64,000 bases of DNA from Lachnospiraceae bacterium. Its GTDB lineage: Bacteria; Bacillota; Clostridia; Lachnospirales; Lachnospiraceae. How positions within the stretch are numbered: position 1 is the first letter of the stretch; the number at the start of each line of letters is the position of its first letter. Positions 32,983 to 42,304 of the stretch are shown here, one piece after another. Below the pieces are notes generated by a model that was not told where the DNA came from, searched no databases, and saw nothing but the letters and a program-made list of their open reading frames with translations. The DNA is taken from contig JAIDFQ010000042.1 of assembly GCA_029054245.1 (NCBI GenBank), positions 248,001 through 312,000 of the forward strand, in the 5' to 3' direction. The position numbers were made by a program, and so were the translations under genes.

Positions 32983-34629
32983 ATGAAAGGATTTGTCAGA
33001 AAGCTGCTGAGTCTTTCAATGGCGGCGGCTCTTGTCCTTATTACGGCGGGGTGCGGTTCTGGTGGTCAGGATGCAGGGACAGAGGATGGTAATTCTGCTG
33101 CAGGGCAAAGCATAGCGGCAGGAGAAAAGATTGTAAACGTGGGAGTTACGGATTCGCTTGGAGGAGTCAACCCCTTTGTAATAGACCAGACGGAAATTAA
33201 TAAATATGCGGTTGGACTGATGTTTTTGCCGTTGGTGGAGCTGGACTCGGAACTGAACTTTCAGGGGATGCTGGCGGACTCTGTTACGACAGAGGATAAT
33301 CTTAATTTTGTGGTGCATATCGATGATGCTGCCACTTGGTCTGATGGAACGCCGGTTACGGCAGCGGATGTGGAATACACGGTGCGCCGTCTGGCAAGTC
33401 CGGTGGTCAATAATACCACACTGATGCTTTATGCATTTGAAGGCGTGGGGGACGACGGGTTTGTGGAAAAGGAGGCAGAGAGCGTTTCGGGGCTCCAGAT
33501 CATTGATGAAAAGACGATTCAGTTTACGTCTAAATATCCCATGGCGCTTACAACGTTTGAAAACACTTATGCCAGATATTTACATGTTATGCCCAAGCAC
33601 ATTATTGAAAAGTTCAGTGAAGAAGAACTTTTGACGGCAGATTGGTTCAGTCATCCTGATGTCATCAGCGGTCCGTTTTTCCTGACAGATTTTGATAATG
33701 ATCATTATATTTCATATGAAGCAAACAAGGATTACTGGAAGGGAGCGCCGAAGATCGACAAGCTGAACATCAGAATCGTGGATGCCAGCCAGATTTATGC
33801 GGGGCTTCAGTCTGGGGAAATTGATATCACGCATCATACTATGACGGCAATTCCTCAGGAAGATTTCGACAGCATTGAAGCCCTCGAAAATGTAACGACG
33901 GTATATGGGGCGCCGATTACCAATCAGTCGGCATTTATCCAGACAGCCAATATTCAGGATGCAAGGGTTCGCCAGGCATTGCTTTATGCCATTGACAGGC
34001 AGCAGTTGGTAGACCAGCTATTAAAGGGACACGGAGAAGTAGTGGATGGCTTTGTTTCATCAGCAAGTCCTTTTTTCAGCGAAGAAGTGACACCTATTTC
34101 TTATGACCCTGAAAAGGCAAAACAACTGTTGGAAGAGGCAGGCTGGGACGGCTCCCAGACGCTTCGCTTTTATGTAAATTCTGGCGATAGTACGTTTGTA
34201 AACGGTGCACAGGTACTTGTAGCGCAGTGGGCGGCTGTGGGAATCAATGTAGAAGTACAGACGGTTGACCTGGCAACGCTCATGACGATTGCAGGAACGA
34301 CAGATTATGATATTCTTGCGGTGCAGTATACGTATGCACCAGTGGATCCTTATCCAGATGTTGACTGGCTGCTTGGCGGTGAAGGAAGCTGGACTGGTTA
34401 TCACAATGATGAAATCAGCGAAGCTTTGGCAGGCACGCAGCAGACGAGCGATGTCGAGAAGATCAAAGAACTGTATGCTGTTGTAGATAAAAAGGTACAG
34501 GAGGATGTTCCCATGTTCTCCGCGTATGTCATAAGCGCCCAGGGGGCAGTGAGCAACCGGCTTACCGGTGCACAGCCCAGTGAGTATGGATTCTTTAATA
34601 ACGTGTACAATTGGGATGTGGTAGAATAA
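32983..34629 (+). CDS. Family-5 peptide ABC transporter substrate-binding lipoprotein
   Basis: About 548 residues from the ATG at 32983 (GGAGGAGATATT upstream); the frame open to 32935 lies before the signal peptide. The signal ends in the lipobox ITAGCGSG, so it is a lipid-anchored receptor. The family-5 (OppA/DppA/NikA) core is evident: LADSVTTEDNLNFVVHIDD, ATWSDGTPVTAADVEYTVRR, the segment DARVRQALLYAIDRQQLV and late SYDPEKAKQLLEEAGWDG. It captures short peptides or related solutes and delivers them to the permeases encoded downstream. The M20 hydrolase at the end of the operon suggests the cargo is hydrolysed after uptake. Confidence 0.92.
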   Translation: MKGFVRKLLSLSMAAALVLITAGCGSGGQDAGTEDGNSAAGQSIAAGEKIVNVGVTDSLGGVNPFVIDQTEINKYAVGLMFLPLVELDSELNFQGMLADSVTTEDNLNFVVHIDDAATWSDGTPVTAADVEYTVRRLASPVVNNTTLMLYAFEGVGDDGFVEKEAESVSGLQIIDEKTIQFTSKYPMALTTFENTYARYLHVMPKHIIEKFSEEELLTADWFSHPDVISGPFFLTDFDNDHYISYEANKDYWKGAPKIDKLNIRIVDASQIYAGLQSGEIDITHHTMTAIPQEDFDSIEALENVTTVYGAPITNQSAFIQTANIQDARVRQALLYAIDRQQLVDQLLKGHGEVVDGFVSSASPFFSEEVTPISYDPEKAKQLLEEAGWDGSQTLRFYVNSGDSTFVNGAQVLVAQWAAVGINVEVQTVDLATLMTIAGTTDYDILAVQYTYAPVDPYPDVDWLLGGEGSWTGYHNDEISEALAGTQQTSDVEKIKELYAVVDKKVQEDVPMFSAYVISAQGAVSNRLTGAQPSEYGFFNNVYNWDVVE

Positions 34630-34632
34630 TTA

Positions 34633-34671
34633 GTAACAGTTAACGGTGAAGCTGTATGGCTTGATTGTTAC
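34633..34671. repeat. GTAACAGTTA...TGTTAC repeat in the transporter operon
   Basis: GTAACA (34633-34638) pairs with TGTTAC (34666-34671), and AAGC/GCTT forms an inner stem. It has the same core as the repeats near 15.0, 27.8 and 31.7 kb, and sits between the receptor and first ATPase genes. Confidence 0.55.
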
Positions 34672-34685
34672 AGTGAGGAGCAGCT

Positions 34686-35666
34686 ATGTCACATTTACTG
34701 GAGGTACAGGGACTGACTACCGCTTTTACAGGCGATTATGGAAAGACCATCAGCGTGGATCACATTCACTTCCATGTGGATGAGGGAGAGGTCGTCTGTA
34801 TTGTGGGAGAGTCCGGGTGCGGAAAGAGCGTAACTTCATTATCGATTATGGGATTGCTAGGAAGGGGCGGAGCCGTTACAGACGGCTCTGTCTTCTTTGA
34901 TGGTAAGGATCTTCTCTCTATGGAGGAAAAGGAGCTTGATCGGATACGTGGAGATCAGATTACAATGATCTTTCAGGATCCGCTTACCTCTCTCAATCCG
35001 GTCTTTACTGTAGGAAATCAGATTACGGAAAGCATCAGAACGCATATGCATTTATCCAAAGCAGATGCCGCAAAGCGTGCCGAGACGTTACTTACAAAAG
35101 TAGGGATGCCAGATGCCCATGGGGCTATGAAAAAATATCCCCATACGCTTTCAGGAGGAATGCGCCAGAGGGTGATGATTGCCATGGCACTCTCCTGCAA
35201 TCCCAGGCTGCTGATCGCCGATGAACCGACCACTGCGCTGGATGTGACCATACAGGCGCAGATTATGGAACTGCTTTCTAAGCTGCAGAAGGAAACGGGG
35301 ATGTCTATGATTCTGATCACCCATGATATTGGTGTGGTTGCAAACATGGCGGATAGGGTTCTTGTCATGTATGCGGGACAGATTGTTGAAGAGGCGTCTG
35401 CAAAAGAATTGTTTGAAAATCCTAGACATCCTTATACCCGCGCACTTCTTGATGCCATTCCCACCATACGGGACGATGCGGACAGGCAGCTTGTGTCTAT
35501 TCCTGGTATCGTGCCAGAGAATTATGATGACAGGAAAGGGTGCCGGTTTGCAGATCGCTGTAAGTATCGAAGGCCTGAGTGTGATGAGCCGCAGCAGGAT
35601 TATGAGTTCGGATTTGGACACAAGGCGAAGTGCATTGTGATGAAGGAAGGGGGTATTCTGTCATGA
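34686..35666 (+). CDS. Peptide ABC transporter ATPase, OppD/DppD type
   Basis: A 326-residue ATPase: Walker A GESGCGKSVTS, Q-loop IFQDPLTSLNPVF, signature LSGGMRQRVMIAMAL, Walker B LLIADEPTTALDVT and H-loop ILITHDIGVV are all present and intact. The C-terminal ~50 residues carry the OppD/F extension with a Cys cluster (KGCRFADRCKYRRPECDE) that holds an iron-sulfur cluster in studied members. It overlaps the partner ATPase by 4 nt. Confidence 0.94.
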   Translation: MSHLLEVQGLTTAFTGDYGKTISVDHIHFHVDEGEVVCIVGESGCGKSVTSLSIMGLLGRGGAVTDGSVFFDGKDLLSMEEKELDRIRGDQITMIFQDPLTSLNPVFTVGNQITESIRTHMHLSKADAAKRAETLLTKVGMPDAHGAMKKYPHTLSGGMRQRVMIAMALSCNPRLLIADEPTTALDVTIQAQIMELLSKLQKETGMSMILITHDIGVVANMADRVLVMYAGQIVEEASAKELFENPRHPYTRALLDAIPTIRDDADRQLVSIPGIVPENYDDRKGCRFADRCKYRRPECDEPQQDYEFGFGHKAKCIVMKEGGILS

Positions 35667-36679
35667 GCGAAAAGAAAGAAACCCCTTTGGTCAGGGTCGA
35701 AAATCTAAAAAAATATTATCCCATAAAAGGAGGAATCATAAATCACACCACTGGATATGTAAAAGCAGTGGACGGAATGAGTTTTTCCATTTTAGAGGGT
35801 GAGACACTGGGGCTTGTAGGAGAATCGGGATGTGGGAAGTCTACCATAGGAAGGCAGCTGGTTGGTCTTGAGACACCTACGGAAGGTAAGATTTATTACA
35901 AAGGGAATGATCTGTCCCGGTTAAACAAAAAGGACATGCAGAAAATCCGCACACAGTTGCAGATGGTTTTTCAGGATCCCTATTCTTCTTTAAATCCGAG
36001 AAAGCATATTTTTGAGATTCTTGCCCAGCCTATGCTGTATCACAAAATATCTGAAAAAGGAAGGGTGGAAAAAGACATTTTAAAAATTTTGGATATGGTA
36101 GGTCTTCCAAGAAATGTCTTAGGCAGGTATCCCCATGAGTTTTCAGGAGGACAACGTCAGAGGATCGGAATTGCCAAAGCGCTTTCGCTTAACCCGGCGT
36201 TTATCGTCTGTGATGAGCCGGTAAGCGCGCTGGATGTATCGATACAGGCACAAATCCTAAATCTCTTAAAGAGTCTGCAAAAGGATCTTAATCTTACGCT
36301 CCTTTTTGTGGGTCATGGTCTTGGAGCGGTGAATTATGTCAGTGACAGAATCGCAGTGATGTATCTTGGGAAAATCGTGGAGATGGGAGAAGCGAAGGAA
36401 GTTTTCCGGCATCCAGTTCATCCCTACACAAAAGCGCTTCTAGGTGCAGTTCCGGTGCCGGATCCAAATGAAAAGGAAAAGAAGCACAGCGTTCTTCAGG
36501 GAGAGATTGGGGATAGCACCAATCCTCCGGCGGGGTGCAGGTTCCATCCCAGGTGCCCTTATGCCACAGAGATATGCAGGCAAAAGGAACCTGGAATGCA
36601 GGAGATAAAATGCAGATCCGGGCATGAAGCCGCCTGTCCTATCGTGATCAACAGCAAGGAGGTGCGGGAAATTGACTAA
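35663..36679 (+). CDS. Peptide ABC transporter ATPase, OppF/DppF type
   Basis: About 338 residues from the ATG at 35663, which overlaps the previous stop (ATGA) and has GGAAGGGGG upstream; an earlier in-frame start at 35630 is unlikely. Walker A GESGCGKSTIG, signature FSGGQRQRIGIAKAL and Walker B FIVCDEPVSALDVS are intact. The H-loop reads VGHGLGAV rather than the usual HDL form, a minor variant that keeps the His. The C-terminal Cys cluster (GCRFHPRCPYATEICR) is present. It forms the heterodimer with the preceding ATPase. Confidence 0.94.
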   Translation: MSEKKETPLVRVENLKKYYPIKGGIINHTTGYVKAVDGMSFSILEGETLGLVGESGCGKSTIGRQLVGLETPTEGKIYYKGNDLSRLNKKDMQKIRTQLQMVFQDPYSSLNPRKHIFEILAQPMLYHKISEKGRVEKDILKILDMVGLPRNVLGRYPHEFSGGQRQRIGIAKALSLNPAFIVCDEPVSALDVSIQAQILNLLKSLQKDLNLTLLFVGHGLGAVNYVSDRIAVMYLGKIVEMGEAKEVFRHPVHPYTKALLGAVPVPDPNEKEKKHSVLQGEIGDSTNPPAGCRFHPRCPYATEICRQKEPGMQEIKCRSGHEAACPIVINSKEVREID

Positions 36680-37619
36680 ATATATTATCAAACGTATATT
36701 GATCGCTATTCCGGTGTTGATCGGCATTACAATCATAGATTATGCCATTATGTGCATGGCAGGGAGTCCGCTGGAAATGTTACAGGGGCCCCGCGTGTCG
36801 GAGGCGGCAGTGGAGGCGAAAAAAATAGCGCTGGGTCTGGATAAACCTTTTTATATTCAATATTTTGTATGGCTGGGACAGCTTTTTCATGGCAATCTGG
36901 GGTATTCGATCAAATCCTACCAGCCGGTGAGCGATATGATAAAAAGTCACCTTGGACCTACCCTTCTTTTGATGGGGGCGTCGCTTATCGTAAGTCTTTT
37001 GATTGCTGTCCCGTCAGGAATCTACAGTGCCATCCATCAATACGAAAAGGGAGATTATGCGGTAGTTACTTTTTCTTTTTTGGGAAGCAGTATTCCGGGA
37101 TTTTTCCTTTCTTTGCTGCTCATTTATATTTTTACGGTAAAACTAGGGTGGCTTCCATCCAGCGGAATGACGACGCTTGGAACACAGGGCGGATTTATGG
37201 ATGTGCTAAAACATATGATTATGCCGGTTTTGGTCCTTGCGGCTTCTATGGCAGGGAGCAATATCAGATATATAAGAAGCGCAATGCTGGAAATCCTACA
37301 GCAGGATTATCTGCGCACAGCCCGGGCGAAAGGAATTGGGCGGTTTATGGTAATCAATAAGCATGCGTTGCGCAATGCGCTGGTGCCGATCGTGACGGTG
37401 ATCGGCATGGAGATTCCTGTGCTGTTCGGAGGCGCGGTCATCATAGAGCAGGTGTTTTCCTGGCCAGGGCTTGGACTTATGACCATGAGTGCGATTACAA
37501 GCCGAGACTACCCGGTGATTATGGGTGTATGTCTGTTGTCGGCAGTGGTGGTCCTGATTGCCAATCTGGTTACGGACATTTTATATGCGCTGGCAGATCC
37601 TACGATTCAGCTTGACTAG
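36672..37619 (+). CDS. Peptide ABC transporter permease, DppB/OppB type
   Basis: A 315-residue permease with six membrane segments and the family opening (IIKRILIAIPVLIGITI). The EAA loop that docks to the ATPase is YLRTARAKGIG, residues ~216-226. It starts at TTG 36672 with AAGGAGG 9 nt upstream and overlaps the preceding ATPase gene by 8 nt. It ends ~136 bp before its partner permease, a gap with tandem hairpins. Confidence 0.93.
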   Translation: MTKYIIKRILIAIPVLIGITIIDYAIMCMAGSPLEMLQGPRVSEAAVEAKKIALGLDKPFYIQYFVWLGQLFHGNLGYSIKSYQPVSDMIKSHLGPTLLLMGASLIVSLLIAVPSGIYSAIHQYEKGDYAVVTFSFLGSSIPGFFLSLLLIYIFTVKLGWLPSSGMTTLGTQGGFMDVLKHMIMPVLVLAASMAGSNIRYIRSAMLEILQQDYLRTARAKGIGRFMVINKHALRNALVPIVTVIGMEIPVLFGGAVIIEQVFSWPGLGLMTMSAITSRDYPVIMGVCLLSAVVVLIANLVTDILYALADPTIQLD

Positions 37620-37639
37620 TACAGCCGCACTTAGGCGCG

Positions 37640-37684
37640 AGTGTGTGTCAAAACGCACACTTTTGAACATCGAAGATGTCTTTT
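37640..37684 (+). promoter_or_regulatory. Tandem hairpins with T-runs between the two permease genes
   Basis: Hairpin 1 pairs AGTGTGTG (37640-37647) with CGCACACT (37654-37661), ending in TTTT. Hairpin 2 pairs ACATC (37667-37671) with GATGT (37675-37679), followed by CTTTT. Together they look like weak intra-operon terminators or RNA-stability elements. Confidence 0.45.
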
Positions 37685-37755
37685 GATTGCAGGGCAGAGC
37701 TTGATACTCTGACTGCGATCCTCCGCGTTAAAACGCTTTGGATATGGAGGAAATC

Positions 37756-38691
37756 ATGGGAAAATTCAGAACAAAACTTAATTTTAAAGGGAAAAAAGCA
37801 TATACGGTACATGAAATCGCAGGATATGACAATAGAGAGATTGTAAATGAAAGTTATTTTGAAACCATTTTCCGACGTTTCCGGCGCCATCATCTGGCTG
37901 TGGTCAGCCTGGTTGTACTTGTGTTCCTGGGGGGTGCGGCACTTTTGGCGCCCGTCATTGCACCCTATCAGCCAGATGAAATCGTGGGAAGCTTTAGCGG
38001 TGCGCCATGCAAAGAATTCTGGCTAGGGACGGATCAGATAGGAAGAGATGTTTTTAGCAGACTTTTGTATGCTATGCGGATTTCTCTTCTGGTGGGAATC
38101 ATGGCAACATTGATTTCTACGGTGGTGGGGGTAGTGCTGGGACTGGTTGCCGGTTACTTCGGCGGCGTGCCGGATATGGTAATTATGCGTTTTACAGATA
38201 TGGTCATGTCATTTCCGTACATTCTCTTGGTGCTAGTTGCAGCGGCAATCTTTAAACCTGGACTTTGGAATATCATTCTAATTCTGGGATTTGTAGACTG
38301 GCCGGGAATCGCAAGACTGGTGAGAGGAAATGTGTTGAACCTGCGGGAAACGAATTTTGTTAAGGGCAATATCGTGGCGGGAATGCCGCTTAGACATATC
38401 TTATTTTCAGAAATACTGCCTAACACGGTGGCGCCTATTTTGGTATATGCGACCTCCGTACTTGCCATCTCCATGTTGGACGAGGCGGCTTTAAGCTTTT
38501 TAGGGCTCGGTGTTCAGCCTCCTGCTGCAAGTCTTGGGAACATGCTTAACGGAGCGCAGTCACTTACGGTTCTTACGAAACAGCCATGGCTTTGGATACC
38601 GGCTGGGATTCTGATTGTGGTGCTTGTGATGGCAATTAATTTTATTGGTGATGCACTTAGGGATGCATTAGATCCGAATAGTGGGAAATAA
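37756..38691 (+). CDS. Peptide ABC transporter permease, DppC/OppC type
   Basis: About 311 residues from the ATG at 37756 (GGAGGAAATC directly upstream); a TTG at 37738 in frame is rejected. The N-terminal domain before TM1 (FRRFRRHHLAVVSLVVLVFL) and the GTDQIGRDVFSRLLYAMR segment are standard for OppC, and the EAA loop is FVKGNIVAGMP. Six membrane segments. It pairs with the DppB-type permease as the channel. Confidence 0.93.
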   Translation: MGKFRTKLNFKGKKAYTVHEIAGYDNREIVNESYFETIFRRFRRHHLAVVSLVVLVFLGGAALLAPVIAPYQPDEIVGSFSGAPCKEFWLGTDQIGRDVFSRLLYAMRISLLVGIMATLISTVVGVVLGLVAGYFGGVPDMVIMRFTDMVMSFPYILLVLVAAAIFKPGLWNIILILGFVDWPGIARLVRGNVLNLRETNFVKGNIVAGMPLRHILFSEILPNTVAPILVYATSVLAISMLDEAALSFLGLGVQPPAASLGNMLNGAQSLTVLTKQPWLWIPAGILIVVLVMAINFIGDALRDALDPNSGK

Positions 38692-38776
38692 AGAGGGAGG
38701 CTGGACCGCTTCCCGTCAGCTGCCCAGATGTACCAGCCGGAAAATGATATAAGATAACAGACTGGAGGAAAGTTGA

Positions 38777-39898
38777 ATGTTGTTGGAGGATAGGTTGACA
38801 GGATATTTTGAGTGGTTTCACAGGCATCCAGAATTGTCTTATGAGGAGTATGGGACGACAGCCAGAATAAAGGAGATTCTTTTGGAGGAGGGGATTGAGG
38901 TACTGCCTTATGAGTTGGAAACGGGTCTCGTGGCTGTTGTGAGGGGAGGTAAGCCGGGGCCGGTGCAGGCGCTTCGGTGTGATATTGATGGGCTTCCGAT
39001 CCGGGAGGAAACGGGATTGCCGTATGCTTCTTTGTGTGAGGGGAAGATGCATGCGTGTGGGCATGATTTCCATATTGTGGCGGGAATTGGGTGTGCGGTA
39101 CTTCTGGAGGAAAGAAAGCAAGAACTGGCAGGAACGGTAAAGCTTGTTTTTCAGCCGGCAGAGGAATCTTCCCTCGGCGCACTTAAAATATTGGAGGCAG
39201 GGGTCATGGAGGATGTGGACCGAGTATGGGGGATTCACGCTGATCCGACGAATGAAGCAGGGACGCTTGGGATCCGGGAGGGGTATGTGACGGCGGCAGT
39301 GGACCGGTTTGTGGTAACGGTGAAGGGAGTGGGTTGTCATGGGGCGCATCCTGATGATGGAATTGATCCGGTTCCAGTGGCAGCGGCTATTGTGCAGGCT
39401 TTTCAGACGATCGTCAGCAGGAATGTGAATGCATTTCATCCGGCGCTGGTCAGCGTTACAAGGTTGGAGGCAGGAAATACTTGGAATGTGATTCCAGAAA
39501 CTGCTGTGCTAGAGGGAACTGTCCGCACCATGGACAGGCAGGACAGAATCTTGTTTGAAAAGAGGATAAGAGAAATTGCCGAAAATACTGCCAGGGCTTA
39601 TGGAGCGGAGGCAAAGGCAGAGTGGATCGCGGGACCGCCTGCTACCTGCAATGACGGTGGGATGGTCAAGGAGAGTATGCGCACAGCGCAGGCGTGCGGA
39701 TTTTTGGTGGTGCCGGAGGAATGCTCTATGGGTGGGGATGATTTTTCTTTTTATGAAGAAAAAGTGCCCGGCTGCTATATCAAGGTGGGAACAGGCAAAG
39801 GGAAGTTGATTCATCAGCCGGGATTTATGGTAGATAAAAAAGTGATTCTTCCTACGGCAGAATATTTGGCAGAACTTTTGGGCGCTAAGGCGAATTGA
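38777..39898 (+). CDS. M20 family amidohydrolase / metallopeptidase
   Basis: A 373-residue M20D-type enzyme, related to hippurate hydrolase, IAA-amino-acid hydrolase and N-acyl-amino-acid deacylases. Metal ligands are visible in CDIDGLPIREE, MHACGHDFH and QPAEE, with the His of WGIHADPT and GKGKLIHQPGF following, and a dimerisation domain with GCHGAHPDDGIDP. It is cytoplasmic. Its place at the end of the family-5 importer operon (85 bp after the permease) fits hydrolysis of imported peptide-like or acylated amino acid cargo. Exact substrate unknown. A strong terminator follows. Confidence 0.88.
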   Translation: MLLEDRLTGYFEWFHRHPELSYEEYGTTARIKEILLEEGIEVLPYELETGLVAVVRGGKPGPVQALRCDIDGLPIREETGLPYASLCEGKMHACGHDFHIVAGIGCAVLLEERKQELAGTVKLVFQPAEESSLGALKILEAGVMEDVDRVWGIHADPTNEAGTLGIREGYVTAAVDRFVVTVKGVGCHGAHPDDGIDPVPVAAAIVQAFQTIVSRNVNAFHPALVSVTRLEAGNTWNVIPETAVLEGTVRTMDRQDRILFEKRIREIAENTARAYGAEAKAEWIAGPPATCNDGGMVKESMRTAQACGFLVVPEECSMGGDDFSFYEEKVPGCYIKVGTGKGKLIHQPGFMVDKKVILPTAEYLAELLGAKAN

Positions 39899-39976
39899 GG
39901 CTTAAAGAGAACAAAAATAAAGAAGTGGCAGTCGTCGAGGCAGGTAATTCCTGCTTTGATAGGCTGCTGGCAGATG

Positions 39977-40027
39977 AAATATCGCAGGTGCATCTTGGTG
40001 TGAGATGGTCTGCGATATTTTTTTTGT
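39977..40027 (+). terminator. Rho-independent terminator after the peptide importer operon
   Basis: An 11-bp perfect stem, AAATATCGCAG (39977-39987) and CTGCGATATTT (40010-40020), with an inner CATC/GATG stem, followed by an uninterrupted T-tract. It isolates this operon from the ribosyl cluster. Confidence 0.93.
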
Positions 40028-40095
40028 AAAAATATACATAGTGCACAAAATCGGAGAATTGAAATAGGGATAATATACAAAAAGCATAAATGTGA

Positions 40096-40152
40096 TTGAC
40101 GAATAAGAGAAAAATATGTATGATTAGTGTATAGGAAAACTGTTTAGGAAAA
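40096..40152 (+). promoter_or_regulatory. Promoter and TAGGAAAA direct repeats before the ribokinase operon
   Basis: TTGACG at 40096-40101, 17-nt spacer, TATGAT at 40119-40124. Two identical TAGGAAAA repeats lie at 40132-40139 and 40145-40152, just past the start-site region, and could be a regulator site. No clear LacI-type palindrome was found. Confidence 0.6.
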
Positions 40153-40188
40153 ATATTTCTTTATGCAAAGGAGGGGAGAGTTGAAGGA

Positions 40189-41121
40189 GTGAAAAAAATA
40201 TTAGTGATCGGCAGCCTGAATATGGACATGGTAATTGAAATGAAGCGGATGCCAATCGTAGGTGAAACGGTTCTTGGAACACGGATGACCTATGTGCCGG
40301 GAGGCAAGGGAGCAAATCAGGCGTATGCGGCAGCAAGGCTTGGAGGAGATGTCAAAATGCTTGGATGTATAGGGGAAGATGATTTTGGGAAAACACAGAA
40401 GAGCAATCTGACGAAATGTGGTGTCGATACAGATGATTTCAAACAGACGCAGGCACAGGGAACCGGAATGGCAAGCATCTATGTAGATGAATGCGGAGAT
40501 AATACAGTGGTGGTCGTGCCAGGGGCTAATATGGAATGTAATGTAAGCTATCTGAAAAAAAACGATGAAGCTCTGAAGGAATGTGATTATGTAATTCTGC
40601 AGATGGAGATTGCCTGTGATGCCATTTATTATGCAATCGGCAGAGCAAGAGAATTAGGAAAAACGATCATATTGAATCCGGCGCCAGTGCCGGATACGCT
40701 TCCCGACGAAATTTTCTCCATGCTGGATTACATTACGCCGAATGAATCGGAATTGATGAAGCTGTGCGGGAAGGAAGGCGATTCATTGGAGGATTATGCA
40801 GAAGGGGCGAGACGGCTGCTTGAGAAGGGCGTTAAAAATGTCCTTGTCACCCTTGGGAAGAAGGGGGCGTTGTTTGTCAATCAGGACATGGAGGAGCTGT
40901 TCCCGGCAAGAAAGGTAGAAGCTGTGGACACAACAGCGGCGGGCGACTGTTTCAACGGAGCGTTTGCAGTAGCCCTTGCAGAGGGAAAAAAACTAGATGA
41001 GGCTGTCATGTTCGCCAATGCGGCATCGTCGATTGCTGTTACAAGGAACGGTGCACAGACATCCATACCTACAAGAGAAGAGACGGAGGAGGTTCTCGCA
41101 GAACTGTTTGCGTTCTCTTAA
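40189..41121 (+). CDS. rbsK: Ribokinase
   Basis: A 310-residue PfkB-family kinase that phosphorylates ribose to ribose-5-phosphate. The start is GTG at 40189. It has GSLNMDMVIEMKRMPIVGE, the N-terminal signature PGGKGANQAYAAARLGG, the lid strands, NPAPVPDTL, TPNESE and the catalytic/anion-hole motif VDTTAAGDCFNGAF with the base Asp. Length and motif spacing match RbsK. As first gene of an operon with a BMP-type importer and ADP-ribosylglycohydrolase-like enzymes, it likely handles ribose released from a ribosyl compound. Confidence 0.94.
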   Translation: MKKILVIGSLNMDMVIEMKRMPIVGETVLGTRMTYVPGGKGANQAYAAARLGGDVKMLGCIGEDDFGKTQKSNLTKCGVDTDDFKQTQAQGTGMASIYVDECGDNTVVVVPGANMECNVSYLKKNDEALKECDYVILQMEIACDAIYYAIGRARELGKTIILNPAPVPDTLPDEIFSMLDYITPNESELMKLCGKEGDSLEDYAEGARRLLEKGVKNVLVTLGKKGALFVNQDMEELFPARKVEAVDTTAAGDCFNGAFAVALAEGKKLDEAVMFANAASSIAVTRNGAQTSIPTREETEEVLAELFAFS

Positions 41122-41187
41122 GGCATCGCGGTGAAGGAAACAAGACGAAATCGGATCATGGATCTTTAAAAGAAAGAGAGGTATTTT

Positions 41188-42291
41188 ATGAAAAAGGTTA
41201 ATAAGATGATAGCAATTCTCATGGCAGCAGTATTGGTATTAGGGATAGCAGGCTGCGGAAGCAAGCAGGAAGAAAAGAAGGATGGACTCAAGGTGGTGCT
41301 GTTGATTACCAGTAACCTTGGTGACAAGGGGTTCTATGACAGTGCAAATGACGGTATGAAATTAATCGAAAAGGAACTGGGAGCGGAAGTAAAGACCATA
41401 GAAATGGGACAGGATCCTTCCAAATATGAACCGTATTTCAGAGATGTTGCAGAGCAGGATTGGGATTACATCATTGTAGGTTCCTCCCCGGCAGTGGAAA
41501 TTGCAGAAGCTTTGATTCCTGAATATCCTGATAAAAAGTTTATTATGTTTGACACGGAAGTAGATTGGAGCAAAGGCGATTTCAGCAATCTTTATTGTGT
41601 ACAGTATAAGCAGAATGAAGGAAGTTTCTTAGCAGGCGCAGTTGCAGCGGTCATGACCACAGAAGGAAAGAATGCTAATCCCGATAAGGTTATTGGATGT
41701 ATCGGCGGAGGAGACCTTCCTATTATCAATGACTTTATGATTGGCTATATCAGAGGCGCACAGTATGTTGAACCTGATATAAAGGTGGCAGTTGCTTATG
41801 CAGGTACATTTGTGGATTCCACAAAAGGTAAGGAACTGGCATTATCCCAGATGAGCCAGCAGAATGTAGATATCTGTTTCCAGATTGCTTCCCAGACAGG
41901 AATCGGCGTACTGGATGCAGCAAAGGAAAAAGGTCTGTATGCAATCGGTGTAGACGGAGACCAGGCAGCGGCATTTAAGGATTCCGACCCAGGAATGGCA
42001 GAAGTCATTGTGACATCAATGATGAAGAGAGTGGATCAGTCCCTGCTTCGAGCAATTAAGATGGCGGAAGACGGAAGCCTGCCGTGGGGAAAGACGGAAG
42101 TGATCGGTCTTAAGGAATTAGGTGTAGGCATTATCTACGGTGAAAATTTTGAAAGAGAATTATCAGAAGAAAAACAGAGCATGATAAAGGATATCGAGCA
42201 GCAGATCATTGACGGAAAGATTGAAGTTGAGTCGGCGCTTGGAATGGATACAGCAGAATTTGAAGTGATTCGAAATGAAGTTGCACCGTAA
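41188..42291 (+). CDS. BMP/PnrA-like ABC transporter substrate-binding lipoprotein
   Basis: A 367-residue lipoprotein with signal and lipobox LGIAGCGS. The mature part is the BMP (basic membrane protein) fold: VVLLITSNLGDKGFYDSAND, IIVGSSPAVEIAEAL, KFIMFDTEVDW, GCIGGGDLPIINDFMIGY and GVLDAAKEKGLYAIGVDGDQ. Characterised homologues (PnrA, BmpD, Bacillus YufN/NupN) bind purine or other nucleosides. It is the receptor for the ATPase and permeases downstream. A nucleoside or other ribosylated ligand is the best guess, supported by the flanking ribokinase; the exact ligand is unknown. Confidence 0.92.
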   Translation: MKKVNKMIAILMAAVLVLGIAGCGSKQEEKKDGLKVVLLITSNLGDKGFYDSANDGMKLIEKELGAEVKTIEMGQDPSKYEPYFRDVAEQDWDYIIVGSSPAVEIAEALIPEYPDKKFIMFDTEVDWSKGDFSNLYCVQYKQNEGSFLAGAVAAVMTTEGKNANPDKVIGCIGGGDLPIINDFMIGYIRGAQYVEPDIKVAVAYAGTFVDSTKGKELALSQMSQQNVDICFQIASQTGIGVLDAAKEKGLYAIGVDGDQAAAFKDSDPGMAEVIVTSMMKRVDQSLLRAIKMAEDGSLPWGKTEVIGLKELGVGIIYGENFERELSEEKQSMIKDIEQQIIDGKIEVESALGMDTAEFEVIRNEVAP

Positions 42292-42304
42292 TGTATAGCA
42301 GGTA

